Source: Talpa occidentalis (lineage: Eukaryota; Chordata; Mammalia; Eulipotyphla; Talpidae). Taken from it: a stretch of DNA of 64,000 bases. Within the stretch, counting starts at the first letter, position 1; each line of letters starts with the position of its first letter. Below the pieces are notes generated by a model that was not told where the DNA came from, did not search any database, and was given only the letters and a program-made list of their open reading frames with translations. Position numbers and translations under genes: made by a program. Where the stretch lies: positions 96,665,258 to 96,729,257 of the forward strand of contig NW_023605194.1 of the NCBI RefSeq assembly GCF_014898055.3, read 5' to 3'. This document shows, one piece after another, positions 37,121-51,490 of the stretch.

Positions 37121-40100
37121 AGGTTTTTGGATTAATTTTTATACTGTTTTCTACTTGCTTATAGAATATGTTATTTATTAAGAACTAAGCATATTAATTG
37201 GCTCTTTTTAAGAAGAAATTTTCTCTATCTTAAAAAGTACCTTTAGCGGTCGTACTGACGGGCAAAACAACTCTTCAAAGTTATCAAAACAACAAGACCA
37301 ACATCTAGTGGGGAAATAGGTGTACTGCAGGATGAGTTCTCGCCTGTAGACAGCAATATAGGGGATTTTCCAGAGACATTTGTTTTCCAAAACTAGAATC
37401 CTAGAAATTCACCCAAAAAGATGAGCTGTTAGTAGAAGAATCCCAAGTCTTCTACAGTTAAATAGGGGAAATTTGGGGATGAGGAGGAGAAAGATAAAGG
37501 TGGTTTTTTGAAGCTTCCTAATTTATATGATAAATGCAAATGATTATCCAGTTTATATAAAAGTCCTCAAGAGTGAAAGTTGCTGTACCAAATTTTAGAG
37601 AAATTGTATATCCAGGGTAGAAGATACAGCTTGAATATTATCTGTAGTGTTTTCTGACACTCTTAACTTGCTGTAGAATTGTTACTGCTTTTAATAAATT
37701 CCGAATGCAAAAGTTAACTTCTAATGGATCAGTTAATTACTTTATGTCGTATAATCCATGTTCCCTCAATAAATAAATGTTTTCTCCTGAATCTATAAAA
37801 CTCATTCGGAGCACTTATGCAGCACTTATGCAACATGCTCTTTGTAAAGTACATTTCATTTCATTGTTCTGCTGCCTGCAATTGTTCCTCAGGGCTGCGG
37901 AAGGTTAATAAGACAGTTACTGGACACCATCCTAATAGCTCAGTGATGCCAACATGTTCCTGTGATCGCCTCTACCTTCTCTGCCTCCATCCTGGATTTT
38001 CACAATTCTCATTGCAACCTGAGACCCAATTCTCTTTTGACTGTAAAAATGGGCACAAACTGTCAGAGCTGGACTAGCCCACGATCCCAAGCCACATGAA
38101 GTGGCAGTGGGAGGTCATAACAACCCAGTTAACTTACAGAACACGATTGCAAACCTGCAGCAGCTGGCTAGTCCTTGCCAGCTGCGATGACAGCTCACTT
38201 CATCCAGGTGTGGAATTCTGTGTTACCATCCCAGCAAGAGATTGAGGATCCACTAGGGACAGCCAGTGGGGTTCTAGACTCCAGTCCTGATATTTCTTCT
38301 GCCCTGGCAAGTTATGGGAGCTGGCTTGCCTGCAGGGCAGGGCAGCCTCACCATCTTCCAGGATGAGAATGTGACACTCTAGTAAATGGAGCTTAAAGTT
38401 GAAGGTCGTTGTTTAGGAAGTCCTCTCTCAGCCCTCATAATGGTGCTTTGTTCAGCCCATATATCCAGAAACAAATGAGGGGCATTTACATAAATGGCTC
38501 TTTTGACCATGTTACCATATTTACTTCTTTGCTATCTTCTGCTTCAATTGTCCTTGGGCAGAGGAGCTGTGATTGAAGCATCATATGACCTTCATCTCTT
38601 TTCTAATAATTTTCTGTACTTGCATTTTGATGGAACACCAGCATTCAGGAAGGTCCAACAGCAGTGAAGTTACGGCCCTAATTCCATAACTTGGTATAAG
38701 CCCATTTAGAATGGCTACCTGTGGTTTTCTGCTTCTTGAAACAAGACACTGTTTCAAAGGTCTCTGTGCCTCAGTCACCCCCACCTGGAACGCACCACTC
38801 ACTGACGCTGAAGGACTCTCCCTGGAGCCCAGATCATGTGCCTGTGCTCAGGGGGGTCCTGGGTCTTCCACGCCTGCATTCACCCTGTTCACAGGCTGCC
38901 CCAGGCCTCCCTATGCCTCACCCACACTGAGCCCTGCACGCTGGCTTCTCTGCACAGTGCAGGACCCAACATGTACCTTCAGCTGTACCCCCTTTACCGC
39001 ATGGTACAAGGCCTGCTCCTCTGTGTCCTCTGAACTGCAGTAACAGCTCCCACAGTCTTCTACTGTGACTTAGGATATTTTCTTACATGTCTCATTTCCC
39101 TTTTCTATAGTGATTGGCTTGAAGGTTCTATAGTTGACCTTTTTGACTTCTGAATTTCCTGTCAAGACTGATAGTTAATTAGGGCTTGAGCAAATGTTGC
39201 AGATTGAGAAAAACATCTCTTTAAAAAGTGCAGAGGTCCAGTTTAATGACTTGGACTTTTGGACCTTCCTTTAGGACAAATGTCCACTTTGAATCCTTAA
39301 CTGCTTTGTGAAAGCAAAACAGACTGCCTCATTCTCTGTATTGAGACTGTATGACCGTTCATCTTCCCTTGAATCTTAACAAGGGGTCCCCCCCTCCACC
39401 CCCTCTCCAAGTTAAAATGTAGCAATAAAGCTGAACTTGAGATACACTGGTGAACCTGCCCCTGACTGGCGTGAATTAAATTGCTGGGGCAGTGAAAGGG
39501 GCACAGCACAGCCAGAGAGCAGCAGGAGAGCTCTTCTCATGCCAGAGGATGTGAGGAAGGCAATGTACAGGGACACGTTGAGTCCTTTTCTTTCTCCATG
39601 GCCATGTGCCCCATGACACAACTTTGGGGGGCAGGAGCAATACCTACTTACAGGCTTGCCCAGCTCTTGGGCTGGCTGGAGAAGGTGAAGTCCTGTGGGA
39701 TTTGGCTTCTGTGCTATGATGAGGACTGCAGTTCCCTCCTCCTAACAAGGGTTGCCAGCACTGACCTCTCACCACAAGCATGGGAATCGACTGTCCCATG
39801 AAACAGTTTCTGTAGTTCTCAACATTTAAGGATTAGGAAACAGGTATTTTGGATACAAATGACTTGGCCTAGGTCACAGCTGCTGAATAGGGAGGGAGGT
39901 TTTTAAATACTGTCTGACTACTCCAAATTCCATGCTCTTCCTCCACTTGTTTCTCAGCCTTTGCTAATGGAGCACCTGGCAAAGAGTCGGGCACTTGCAA
40001 TGAAGCTCACATACTGTCACTAGATTACTGTTGACCTTGGAAAAGTCATTTCATTCTGCCCTGAGCTTAAACTGTTTTCTGCCTTGTTTGCCTCACATGA

Positions 40101-42747
40101 AGTTCAATGGACATAAAGATGAAAAAAAGACAATAAAGGAATGAAAAAAACTCCTTTGGTTCCTTTATTTAGTAAATGCCCACTTAATATCAGATGCTGT
40201 ATGAGGCATTTGAAATGAAGAGCTTAAATTCATAATCCCTGTTCTGGATGAGCTGACAGTCTAAAGAAGGAGAAACACAAATTGACAATAGTAGCAGAGC
40301 AACTGTTTTGTGGAGCTACTCCAGATGCAGTAGGGTCATCAAAGAATTTCAATATAAAATGGAACCAGAGATATAAAATGGAAAATCTCACACATATGTG
40401 AATGAACATCCACCAAGAATCTCTCTCCATCCTTGAGCCAATAAATTTGCTCTCAAACCAATTTTGACTTAGCAAAAGTTCAGAAGTAACTAAAGTCAGC
40501 CAGTAAGTCACCAAAGTAGTAACTGGTGAAGGTTTGCTGTGCACACATGAAGGATGATTTGCAAATAGGGACATGTTGTTTCAAAACATTATAATGAGAA
40601 AACAATGTCATGAGACAGCAGTGACTATTAATTCTTCACAGTGACTGGTGATAATATTAGAATTTTCTTAAATGATAGCCATGGTCAGAGGCTGCCTCAT
40701 AACAACCTTGGAAGTTTTATTTATGGTTCAGAAGTCATGGATGAAAAGTGACCCAGATCACAAAATGAGCTAAATGAAGTTTGATTATATAGCTGAACTG
40801 ATTTTGTCTGCTTAGAGAGAATTTTCAGGCCTGGTCTTTGTTTCTGATTTTAATAGGTGCTAACTGAACCTCCTTCTCTTTACATGCCCTGCCCATAAAT
40901 ATAGCCTCCCCAAACCATTAGGGGACCGCCTGTAGCTTACTACCCTTTGCAAGCCCTGAATTGAAATTCCTCTATTATTCTCATACAGACTCATTTGTTT
41001 GGACAAATTTGAGACTGCTTCAGTTTACTCCTCTATTTAGGTTGATAGGACTATAAAAAGGGGAGTTACTTCAGCTTGGCAGTAAGGAAGGACATGACTA
41101 GGAAACTAGTCTTTTCCCAGTAAGAGTCAGAAGCAGCATTCACCAAGTGCTTAGCTGTGTGCTGCCAATTATGGTAAAGGATTCACACAAATTGCTGAAT
41201 CCCAATAGCTGCCCTATGTAGAAAGTGTCACCCCAGAATGAGTGAGACCTGGTTGGAGCAACATGCAAGCATTATTTGGGAGGGAGGTGTTAGAGAAATG
41301 CCCATGTCACTTGGGCCTTTGGCACTTAGGCTAAGTGTCCTGAGCAGTTGAAATATGCGAGATACATACAGGGATTGTGACATTTCACCCTCACAGCAGA
41401 TTAATTAGAGGATCTATTAGGACTGCAGCCCCGGAAACTCACCTAAGAAGCACTTGAGTTATATGCCAAGTTGTCAGGGTTGGGAAGTGTTTACAAGCTC
41501 AAAAAGGAGACCTAGTTACACTCAGATTAACCAATGTAAATAGAGTTTTCAACCAGTGTAATTTTGATTCGTGAAAAGTTTGTCAAGCAGTGATTGGTGA
41601 ACTTCAGTCTGGGTGGTCTGTGGCTCCCAGCCCTTCTTGCAGGTGGATGTGTCTGAACATGCCTCGATATGCCTGGGGCCAGACCCTCAACAGCCTCCAA
41701 CTCTGTTTTAGTTACCCAGATTTAAATGACTCCTGAATGTTTCAGATTTCTTGTCAAAGGTTCTCCTTTTGACCCCTTTAATAGATGGGGAAGTGGAGGC
41801 TTACTGGGTTTAGGTGCCTGCTCAAGGTCACAGAGGAGAATTCGGAGTCACAGGCGCTAATAACAAAGTCAACCTGTGTAGCCTCCACACCTCTGTAGAT
41901 CTGCCTTTCTCCTGATCCAGGAACAACCTGAGCATGACAAAGGCATATTCAATGATTAGGCCAATAATAAAAGGTATGTGGGATAAAGGAACTGCATAAG
42001 CATTAAAGGCATGGAAATGACAGTAAGGAGAGTTTGGGGCTATTTGGCAGGCACACACGAGGCCTTTGGGAGTGTCTTGCAAGGAGCCGGGAATGGGAAA
42101 GGATATTAAGCAGACACCTGACTGAAATCCTTCACATATTGCTCTTTAAAACTACGAACCTTGGCTTTTCCAATGACCCATTTAGAATGTCTGCAGTTCT
42201 CAGGAAGAAATGAGATTAATCATATGACTGGATAGATAAGTCAGAAGATATTGCTCCCCCAAAGGTGCTGGGATCCCTGAAAGAAGAAAATGTCTCTCTC
42301 CTTGAGTGTCTTAAAACATTAAAGTAGTCACTCAAACTAATTGTGGTATGAAATACCAATTGGAGCCAAACATACAATTTGTGAAATTGCAGGTATCATA
42401 TTAAAATAAAATATTGGATCACTGATACATTCATTTTGGGAACAGAACTTTTGACAGGTTTCTCTGTTAATGCACTTTTCCAGGGCTTGGCCAAACTGAG
42501 AGACGCCAGTGTCCTGACCTCAGTCTAGAGCTCCTGTGACAGGGGGTACAGCGTGCCCATGAGAAAGAAGCCTGGGCCTTGGAGGCAGCCAGGCTGGCTC
42601 ACTGTCGGCCTCCCCCACGTGCCCTTGCTGTGGTCTGGACCCTTGTTTCCAGCGGCTTTAAGCAGAATCCTTCCACAGAGGGTGGTTGGGAAGCCAGCAG
42701 TGCACCAAATATGCCTAGAACATTGTAAGGGCTCAAATGATGACAAA
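37121..42747. other. Gene-free stretch with faint old repeats
   Basis: 5.6 kb with no SINE or LTR of the young families. MIR-like wording at about 39830-39930 (tgacttggcctaggtcacag) and 41780-41850 (gcctgctcaaggtcacagag). No gene recognised; several 60-110 codon frames have no family character. Confidence 0.5.
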
Positions 42748-42764
42748 CACCATTACAATAATGA

Positions 42765-43020
42765 TTTTTTTTAACATTTATTTATTTATACAAGCACTGG
42801 GTACAGTCAGAAGCGCGGGAGGGTGAGAGAATTCACCAGAGTGGGAAACTGAACAGGCAGACTGACGAAATACACTGCTGAGGGGAGCAGAGGTTGAGAC
42901 AGGAGAGGTCTGTCGCGCCATGTGGGACCCTCTCCGGTGGCCGGGGATTGAACAGGCACTGCAGAGGCTGCAGGCAACTTCACAACCCAGCACTCAACCG
43001 CTGCGCCACCAGGGGAGGCC
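42765..43020 (-). mobile_element. tRNA-derived SINE, type 1
   Basis: Full length except for small internal losses. Perfect 17-bp duplication caccattacaataatga at 42748-42764 and 43021-43037. Confidence 0.93.
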
Positions 43021-43379
43021 CACCATTACAATAATGAAACCATGAGACCTCAGTTACAATCCACCAAAACCCACAGAACCAAACCCCACAGAACATAGCA
43101 TTACTGTGAACTGTCAGTTTCATACAGGAGCAAAAAATGATCCTATCTCCAAATCTGAGACACTGGGTTTTTGTCTGTGGCGCACCTGCCACCCCCAGCT
43201 GTAATCACCATAATCGCTCTAATGTATGCTAAGGTCAGAAGTTCAAAGAGCTGCTGTCAATCTGAACTGCAGTTACTCCCATTGTGCCAATATTTCTATT
43301 TTTGCTAGTTGTGGACATAGTTCCTCCACTATACCTCAAGTTCAGCTCCTATCATTTTAAAACATCATTGTAGGTGGTC

Positions 43380-43860
43380 TGGATGGGGGAGCAGGAATTT
43401 CTCCTGAAAGACAGGGGAGAATGCCAACAACATGAACTTCTGAAACTTTTTTTAAAATGTAACTGCAGCTCATCGGCAAGATTGATGTCAAGATATCCAC
43501 CTATGTCTTCTTCTAGGAATTTTATCATTTTAGACCTTACGTATAAGTAATTAAACCAAATTGAGTTGTTTTTTTGTGAATGGTATAAGGGTCCATTTTC
43601 ATTCTTTTGCATAATCCTGTTCATGTTTCCCAATACCACTTATTAAAGAGTATCCATTTCCTTGGTGTATATTCTTGGCTCCTTTGTCATAAATTAACAA
43701 TGCTATGTGAGTGCAGTATTTCTGGGCTCCCTATTCTGTTCCATTGATCTATGTGTCTTTTTTTTAATGCCAATGTTTCATTGTTTTGATTACTATAGCT
43801 TTGTAATACAATTGAATCAAGAAGTGTGGTATCTTCACTTTAGTTTTCTGTTGGCCTTTC
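43380..43860 (-). mobile_element. L1 ORF2 remnant, antisense
   Basis: Read on the minus strand, the 43352-43639 frame contains YVRSKMIKFLEEDIGGYLDI, which resembles the segment after the reverse transcriptase of L1 ORF2. The plus strand has the familiar antisense phrases attctgttccattgatctat and ttgattactatagctttgta. Truncated, no intact protein. Confidence 0.8.
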
Positions 43861-43989
43861 AGTTTTACTTACAATAGTTTTAAACAATAACAGTTTAAAA
43901 TATTTTCTGTATTTAAATCCACCATTCTTCTCCTCATTTTAATCTGTCTTTTAGCTTGGAAATCCTCCTGCATCTCAATGGCCCATATA

Positions 43990-44290
43990 TGTTTACCTAT
44001 ATTTTCTTCTAAGAATTTTTTGTTCTAGCTACCTAATTTTAAAATATATCTGATTTTTTTTTATGGTGTATGGAGGGCCATTTAACTCAACAGCACTTAT
44101 TGAAGGATCCATTATTTTCTGAACTTAATCAAACTGCCATTGTTTAAATCCTATACCACAATACTGTTTGTAACAGAGTCTATAGTTTTAGTTTTATTCC
44201 ATTTCATCTACCTGGCTATAGTTTCTGATATAGTAAGCCCTCATTATTTTCTTTTTCCAAAATGTCTTTAGTTATTCTCAAGTGCCTAGT
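43990..44290 (-). mobile_element. Second L1 ORF2 remnant, antisense
   Basis: Covers an overlapping part of the L1 consensus (ttttcttctaagaatttttt; cagcacttattgaaggatcc) more diverged than the neighbour, so it comes from a different insertion. Confidence 0.65.
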
Positions 44291-46543
44291 CTTCTAGATG
44301 GACTTAAGAAATATTTTGCCCATTAAACATAATTTGGTTAGTTTGTGATAGCTACATTTTAACATTAATATTATCATCAAGAAGCACTTTATACAGTGTG
44401 GCACAATGAGAAAGCAAGACAGACCCATCTGAACTTTAATTTCCTCATCCTCCCAGACCCTGGCATTAGGCTAAACTTCTGTGCTCATTTTGGAGGTGGC
44501 ATATTTTCACCTCTTACGTGTCTAAATATTTTTAGTGAAAATGTGGGAGAAGTTGTACCAGGGGCAGCTGGTGCCATTTTTAGAAAGACGTATGAGAAGA
44601 AAGTTTTTAAGGCCAAAAGGAAAGAGACTTTTCCTTGAGGGTTGATGCCAACATGGTCATGAGTCACAATGTGAGTAGGTGCTCTAAGCACCAGAGGTCA
44701 AGGCCACACAGCAGTATATCATAATGAATCAGTTCTAGGCAGGCTTTCTAACACTAAGAAGATTACGTAGGAGCTCGGGGTTGTGGCTTTGGAAGGCCAG
44801 GCTATAAATGCATTGAGAATATAGGGTCTTACTGGGGTTCCAGTAGTTAATGTGACAAGAAAGAACAGGGCTCATCTTTTCAATGAGCGAGGGGTGGTGA
44901 GGGTCTCCATGGGTGTCAGTGCCCAGGGGTACAGGTAGAGTAAAAAGAGGTATGGAGAAACCACAGGCATCCTCCAAACCAGATCCTAAAGACTTCTGAC
45001 ATCCAAGAGTGCTCACACCCTGAGTGTTCCAGAACAATCTGGGTTAAGGGACAGGTGGCATTTGAATCTAAACTAAGTTATTGTTCTGAGGCTTCAAACT
45101 AGATTAGTTGGTGGTGGAGTGTTATTTGGGGGGCTCCTGCTTTTGAATCCACAGACAATATTGAAGCAGAGACTATGTATTTTTCATCATAAGGGTCTAC
45201 TAGCTCTAAAGTGAACACCAAAGATGCTTCTGGGAGTAAATGAAAATCTCCACATTATTAGTTTAAAATCAAGTAAATTTTTTATCTTCTGGTTGGATTT
45301 CTGTTATGTAGGCTTTTTCTCACATTATAATGAGCATTAAAGGTGACGGGATTACATTGTTAGGTGTGCTTTAATTACCTAATATCAGTTTCCCTGCTGT
45401 GAACCACAGATGCTAGGATAGAAGTAATAAAGCTCCAAGGATTGCGTTTTCAGTCAATTATTTTTGATGATATGCTAGGGGCAGCGTATTGAAATCCCAC
45501 TCTAGGAAATGAAAATGTCTCATAACGCATCCTGTGAATTCAGGGCAAATACCTCAAAAAAGAACCTCATACTTTTCAAACAACTCTTTTTATGAGTATC
45601 AAAATTTTACATGTCTATTATGGAGGATATGGAGAGGTATGTAGAATTAAATAAATATCATTAAATAAACCTTCACTCAGAGAAATAACCACAATTAATT
45701 TTGTTAGCTTTTCTTTAAATGCATGCATGTCACAATCAACTAGAGTTATATATAATAGATGGGTCTATTCTAACTATGGGTGGTATTTTCACTTAACTTT
45801 ATGCCAAAAGTATTAAAAAGGTGTTTATTTAAAACATGAACTCTACAAAAAATAGATAGCATTGAATGGGGTTACATAGGTTCTCCTATGGATATGTAGA
45901 TAGTAAAGCACTGAACTAATTTTACCACTACAATCATGGAAAGCGATAAACCCAGATAAGTCACAAACATGCCAAGAAAGCTAACCCCAGAAAGAGTGAC
46001 AGATCACTGCTGTCTCAGTACATCTGGAAATATCTTCTGAGCCTGAGAATAATGAGCCACATTAGCTAATGCAGGCCAGTTATTTGGCTAAATTAAACTT
46101 CAGCTACAATCAAGAGACTCATTCCAAAGTGGGATTTTTTTAAGTAATAATAATAGCACCTTATTAATTATTTATGAAATAATTATATTTGAGCCCCTGC
46201 TGTTTCCATCCATCCACATCATACTAAAACTGAGGGTGCAGGTAGAAGAAGAAGATAGATATTACACTCCCATTTTTTCCATCAAAGATAGTATTTTCCT
46301 AGGCTGCTTGTGGTTCTCAGTAAAGGGTAGGACCCCAAATGTTTATGTTTTTACATAGATGTGTTCGTACAGTTGCTGTCCCATTGTATGTGCTTTGTCA
46401 CAGTTTCTGATACTCTGAAGTCATGGCATTTTTTGAAATTCACAGCAAATGCAGCAAAGTGCACACAGAGCAAATGAAACTGAAGGCAACAAACTCAGAA
46501 TATCTAACCTCGGAGTGATGTTAAGATTTCTATGACAGCAGAC

Positions 46544-46546
<3 letters not shown>
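44291..46546. other. Intergenic DNA without recognisable features
   Basis: Unique AT-rich sequence; nothing identified. Confidence 0.5.

Positions 46547-46575
<29 letters not shown>
46547..46575. repeat. (GT)n microsatellite
   Basis: 29 nt of perfect GT repeat. It is complementary to the CA repeat 260 bp downstream. Confidence 0.93.
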
Positions 46576-46578
<3 letters not shown>

Positions 46579-46832
46579 TATAGCTGAAATGGCCATTACT
46601 TTTTTTCAGCAGAGATTAAGGACAAAGGACAAAGGGAACATGTGACACACACACACCCCCAGACAGGCCCACTAAAGATATTATCTGGCTTCTTGTCTGG
46701 AAACTCTGCATTAAAAATCTGGAACACATAAATGCCTCACTGAAGCACAAAAGCAACCAAAACCCATGCAGCCAGCTCTGTGACACAGAAACAGGACCCT
46801 GGAGTGAGAAGCTGGTTTCAGTGTCACACAGA

Positions 46833-46836
<4 letters not shown>

Positions 46837-46872
<36 letters not shown>
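46837..46872. repeat. (CA)18 microsatellite
   Basis: 36 nt of perfect CA repeat followed by catacccatgcacacaca. Confidence 0.93.
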
Positions 46873-46875
<3 letters not shown>

Positions 46876-48497
46876 CCATGCACACACATAGCAATCTAAT
46901 AAAGATGAAGTCAATGATTACGATGATCCTTCTAGACAGTGAGAAATATACAATGGGTGGGGAGTGAGGGGTAAGCCAGGAGGTGAGTGGCTTAAGAGTC
47001 ATACATGCATAGCATAGAGAATTCAAAATGTTTACAAGTAAAAATCACACTGCCTAAACAAAATCTGTTAACATCTCAGCATATTCCCTTCCAAACTTTT
47101 CAGTGAGCACATGCATGTTATATAAAACATTTCCTAAATCAAGATCATGCTCTATGTAATAATATATCCTGCTTTTTAAATTTTAATATTATGTATCTTA
47201 AAAACATATTTTCAATCTATTAAATATTCCATGACTCATCTGAGAGACTTAATATTCTTTCACATGTATGAATCATAGCGCATTTAATTTATTTCATCTT
47301 GTCGGACATTCAAATAGATTCTAGGTTTTTTATTAATATTAACATTACAGCAAGAAATAGCCTTATACATAAATTCTTTGTCCTAATTATAGCATTTCCT
47401 TAGGATGGTCATAGACCCCTTTTTTCCCAGTGTATTTTTTTAAAGAAAAGATACAAAATTCTACAAATTCTCACAAAGTTTGAGCATAAGCATTATTTAA
47501 ATCTTTGTTACTTGATAGACAAAGTACAAACTATTGCTCCTTTAACTTCAGGTTGTCTGATTAGTAGGGCGCTAAATAGCTGTGTTTTTTGTTTTGTTTT
47601 GTTTTACTTTAATTTGCTCGCTATTATGTTTTTTTCTGCAAACAGAGTGCTTATATCCTTTAACTCCTCATATAGATTGCTAATGTCATCAAATTCTAAC
47701 CAAGTGTTTCTCTTATATTTGTGACAAAGAACTAACTAAAAAACAGGCAAGTATTTTCCCTTTGCAATTCAGTTCACTGGTTCTACATGCAAGAAGTCTT
47801 GCCTCATGCTTGTCTCTGCTTAAATTTATCAAAAGAATCACATGCACACAGTGTCTGAATTCAATGAATTGATTTTTCTGTATTAATTCCAGCATTGCTC
47901 TCTAACATCTAGATGTTGCTTTCAAAAGAGCTAAGATTCATTTTTCCTATCCTGAAGCAAGCCATGATAAATGTTATTCTTTCCCTTATATCTGAGGTAT
48001 ATGTAGAGTCATCTGCATGTGTTTGTGTGTGGCTGTGTGAGTGCATGTGCGTGCAAGCACCTAGAGCCCTCCCCACTGGTAAGTATGTGTCGGCAGGCAT
48101 GTTTATTCTGTTGAACTATGTGAGACCAACTTAATACAATGCCGTGCTGGTTTCAGCTGTCTGTTCCCTCCTGGGCTTGGCTGAATATATAATAGAAGGA
48201 GAGATCATTTTTGATTCTTTTGAGAACTAAGAGATAAGAAAAACTTAATTATTTTAAACACTGGTCTTCCAAGAGAACTCTAAAAACAGATACCAAAACT
48301 TAAATCTCAAGAAAAGTATGTTTAAATCCCTTGTCTTAACAAAATACTATTGCGTGATTTTAAACAAAGACTTCATCTTTTTAAGCTTCAGCTTCCACAT
48401 TTACAAAGCCCAGATAATAAAACCTACTTTTATATTTCTGTGCTCATGGTTAAATGAGATGATTTTCCTCAGTAAATAAGTACTCACTAAATGTGCG
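46873..48497. other. Intergenic DNA without recognisable features
   Basis: Unique AT-rich sequence; a MIR-like piece may lie at about 48330-48490 (caaagacttcatctttttaa). Confidence 0.45.
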
Positions 48498-48512
48498 CTG
48501 GGTTTGTATTTA

Positions 48513-48785
48513 TTTATTTTTTTAAAGATTTATTTATTGAGGCATACAAGAGCTGGGGTACAGGCCAGAGGCATGGGGGGCAAGAGGATTCACCAGAGAC
48601 AGAGTGGGGAACAGAACAGGCAGATTGACCAAAGTACACTGCTGAGGGGAGCAGCGGGTGAGTCAGAAGCGGTCTGCTGGGCCATGTGGGTTACTCCCTG
48701 TCTGGGCAGGAATCGAACTTGTGCTGCACTGGCAGCGGATTGTTTCATAGGTTGCGTCTTAACCCTTGCACCACCAGGGAGGCCC
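48513..48785 (-). mobile_element. tRNA-derived SINE, type 2
   Basis: Full length on the minus strand. Near-perfect duplication ctgggtttgtattta / ctgggtttgaattta at 48498-48512 and 48786-48800. Confidence 0.92.
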
Positions 48786-48815
48786 CTGGGTTTGAATTTA
48801 AAAGTGAGTGAATGG

Positions 48816-49077
48816 GGGAGCTCCCTGGTAGGGCAAGGGTTAAGATGCAACCTATGAAGCTGCCCTGGGCCACGGCAGCAAAGTTAGATCCCCACCAGGG
48901 AGCAGCCCACAGGGCACAGCAGACCTCTCCTGACTCGCCTGCTACTCCCCTCAGCAGTATACTTTGGTCAATCTGCCTATTCTGTTCCCCACTCTGTCTC
49001 TGGTGAATCCTCTCCTCCCCCGTACCTCTGGCCTGTACCCCAGCTCTTGTATGCATAAATAAATAAATATTTTTTTA
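48816..49077 (+). mobile_element. tRNA-derived SINE, type 2
   Basis: Full length on the plus strand, 30 bp from the preceding minus-strand copy. Perfect 16-bp duplication aaaagtgagtgaatgg at 48800-48815 and 49078-49093. Confidence 0.93.
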
Positions 49078-49093
49078 AAAAGTGAGTGAATGG

Positions 49094-51400
49094 AAATAAT
49101 GGCAGCTACAAGGCTTTAAATTCCAGACTGGCAAGATTCAGTTCGTTTGTTCTTTGGTGCATTTTATGGTGCTTCCCTAGAGTGTGATTTGCTGAAGTAA
49201 AGGGCACAAGAACTGGTGATACTGGACGTATTTGCCAAATGACTTAAAAACTTTTGAAGAAGTAAATTCATAGAAATAAAACCAGGTAAAATCAGAACAT
49301 AACAGGAAGAGTGGTCTCCTAATGATTAGGTTCATCTTTGCTTGTCACAGAAAAATAATAATGGTTGATTTCTTGAAGGCTTACCATGTCCTGAGCAATG
49401 TGCTAAGTACGCAGGTTATCTCCCTCCAGCCTGGCTGGGTTAACCCTGCTATGAACACATTACAGATGAGAAAATAGAGTCTCGCCCATATTCAAACAAA
49501 TGAGCAATGGCAGCACAGGGACTCTGCAAGTCTGATGGCAGAATGCAGGCCCCTTGCAGTCGCAAATATGCAGCTGGACTTCCTGGAGGCAAGTGAAAAC
49601 CATGGCAACCCATCTAGGGGAGATGCACCCCTATAACTTGCCCAGCCATCCAGGAGCTGACCCTCGACAGGATTATTTCTAGGAGTTTCTGCCTCCCAAT
49701 TACCTTCTCCATTTTTTCAGGATTCAGAATATTTTATGTTCGGGAACCCAAACCTCTCATTTCAAACTGAGGTGTGTCTTCAAAGGTCAGTCTCCTCCAA
49801 TGGCATTTCTATTTTGACATATGTTCCCTTGAAGGTGTAAGTGACTAATATCAGATTCTTCCCTGACAAAGGGCTTGGCAAGATGAGAGCAAGAGAGTGA
49901 GAGAGAATGAAGGACAACTGGAGGTGTCAAGGAACTCCAAAATAAAAAAAAATTGAAGATTCCACCAGCTTGCTATAAACTGCTCTGAATAGAGTATATC
50001 ATTTTTTAATGTATTTGAATCAAACTGCTGTATTAGCGTTCACAGGGAAGAGAAAACCTATTTCTACTTACTTGATTGGCTTTTGTTTTTCCTATTAATA
50101 AAATATTGACCTCCAACTGAACTCCTTATTTTAAAATCTTTCTTTTCTTAAAAGGGGATTTTTATTAAAGTAGAAATATATAGAAAAAGGATTTTGTTAC
50201 TTGAATGAATAGTCTCCTCTCTGTGCTGCTCCTAAACTCATATAATTTCCTCCCTTAATGTTCTTTGTAAAAATTATAATGATGATGTTTCCAGACCCTC
50301 ATTCTATGCCTGAAAACACAAAATCATCAAATGACCTTTATATTTAGCCACACTTCCACCCATAACCAAATATAAATATCTAATAGCTGAATTATATTTT
50401 AAAATGGGTTTATCTGCCCACACTCATAATACAACCTATGCATTACCAAGCACGGAATTACGGTAAGTTTAAGACATCACTCAGGAGCAAATGTATTCTT
50501 TCAGCCAGAGGGGTGACATTACAATACCCAAGAGGACTATAGAGTTACAGAACCGATGACTATGGGATAAGCATCTATGAATTACTGGCTGTCTTTATGC
50601 TGATGATTCAAAAAGAAAGAAAAACTAACTGGTGGTCAGGGGACCCTATTTTTAAAATTATGTCCCTCTTTGATTCCATAAAGCCTTGTGGCAGACAGAA
50701 GCATACCATAAAACTCAGACCATAAAACTTGGACCACTGAAACAACGTAACACACACAAAAGACTATGTGAATTGTTGAGGAAAGTCAGTGTGAAAATTT
50801 AGAACTTGAAACTCAAATCCCTCCCGTGTTTCTGGCCAGTCTGCGGCAGCCGCACTGCACCACACCCACTTTCCTTATCTCTAGGAGACTGAGTGCATTT
50901 ACTCTGGCCACTTAGCTTAGCTTACCTCCTTAAAGCTGACAAATGAGTGCCAGCAGCCAGCCCATTTATGAAGAAAGCTTTTAGATAGATTAAAATGCCA
51001 GACATCCGACAGTTCAAATTGAGAGCTAACAGGGTTTCTTAGGTACACAGTGCCTGCTGCATGACGACACCCCACTCTCCCCTGCACTCCTCAGAAATAC
51101 AAAGGGAGAGAAGCAGCTGAGGATTCTAAACTGTACATCTTGACATGTTGAGATTGTACACAGCCTAGAATGAGGACTGCTTTGTGCCTGCCTTCCAGCC
51201 TGACTGCATGCTGTTTCCCATATCCTCCTGCCTTCCTGCTCTGTCTCCCCAGCTCGCCCCAAATGCCCCCATATGCCAACTGGGATACCCAAGAGACTCC
51301 ACTATGGTGATTGTTCACCATCCACTTCTTGTAATTCTTTTCTTCCTTTAAGACATTTCCCAATGGTTAACTTACTAGCCTGTAATACTAAAAGATAGTA
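49094..51400. other. Intergenic DNA with a MIR-like remnant
   Basis: About 49360-49520 reads like MIR (gcaatgtgctaagtacgcag; acagatgagaaaatagagtc). The rest is unique. Confidence 0.45.
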
Positions 51401-51425
51401 TTAAGATACTAATGCATTAGTACAT

Positions 51426-51490
51426 CAGCCCTCTCTCTGTGTGTGCATGTGTGTCTGTATATATGAGAGGGAGAGGGAGAGAGAGTGATG
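51426..51490. repeat. Mixed TG / GA low-complexity tract
   Basis: ctctctctgtgtgtgcatgt followed by gagagggagagggagagaga. Confidence 0.8.
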
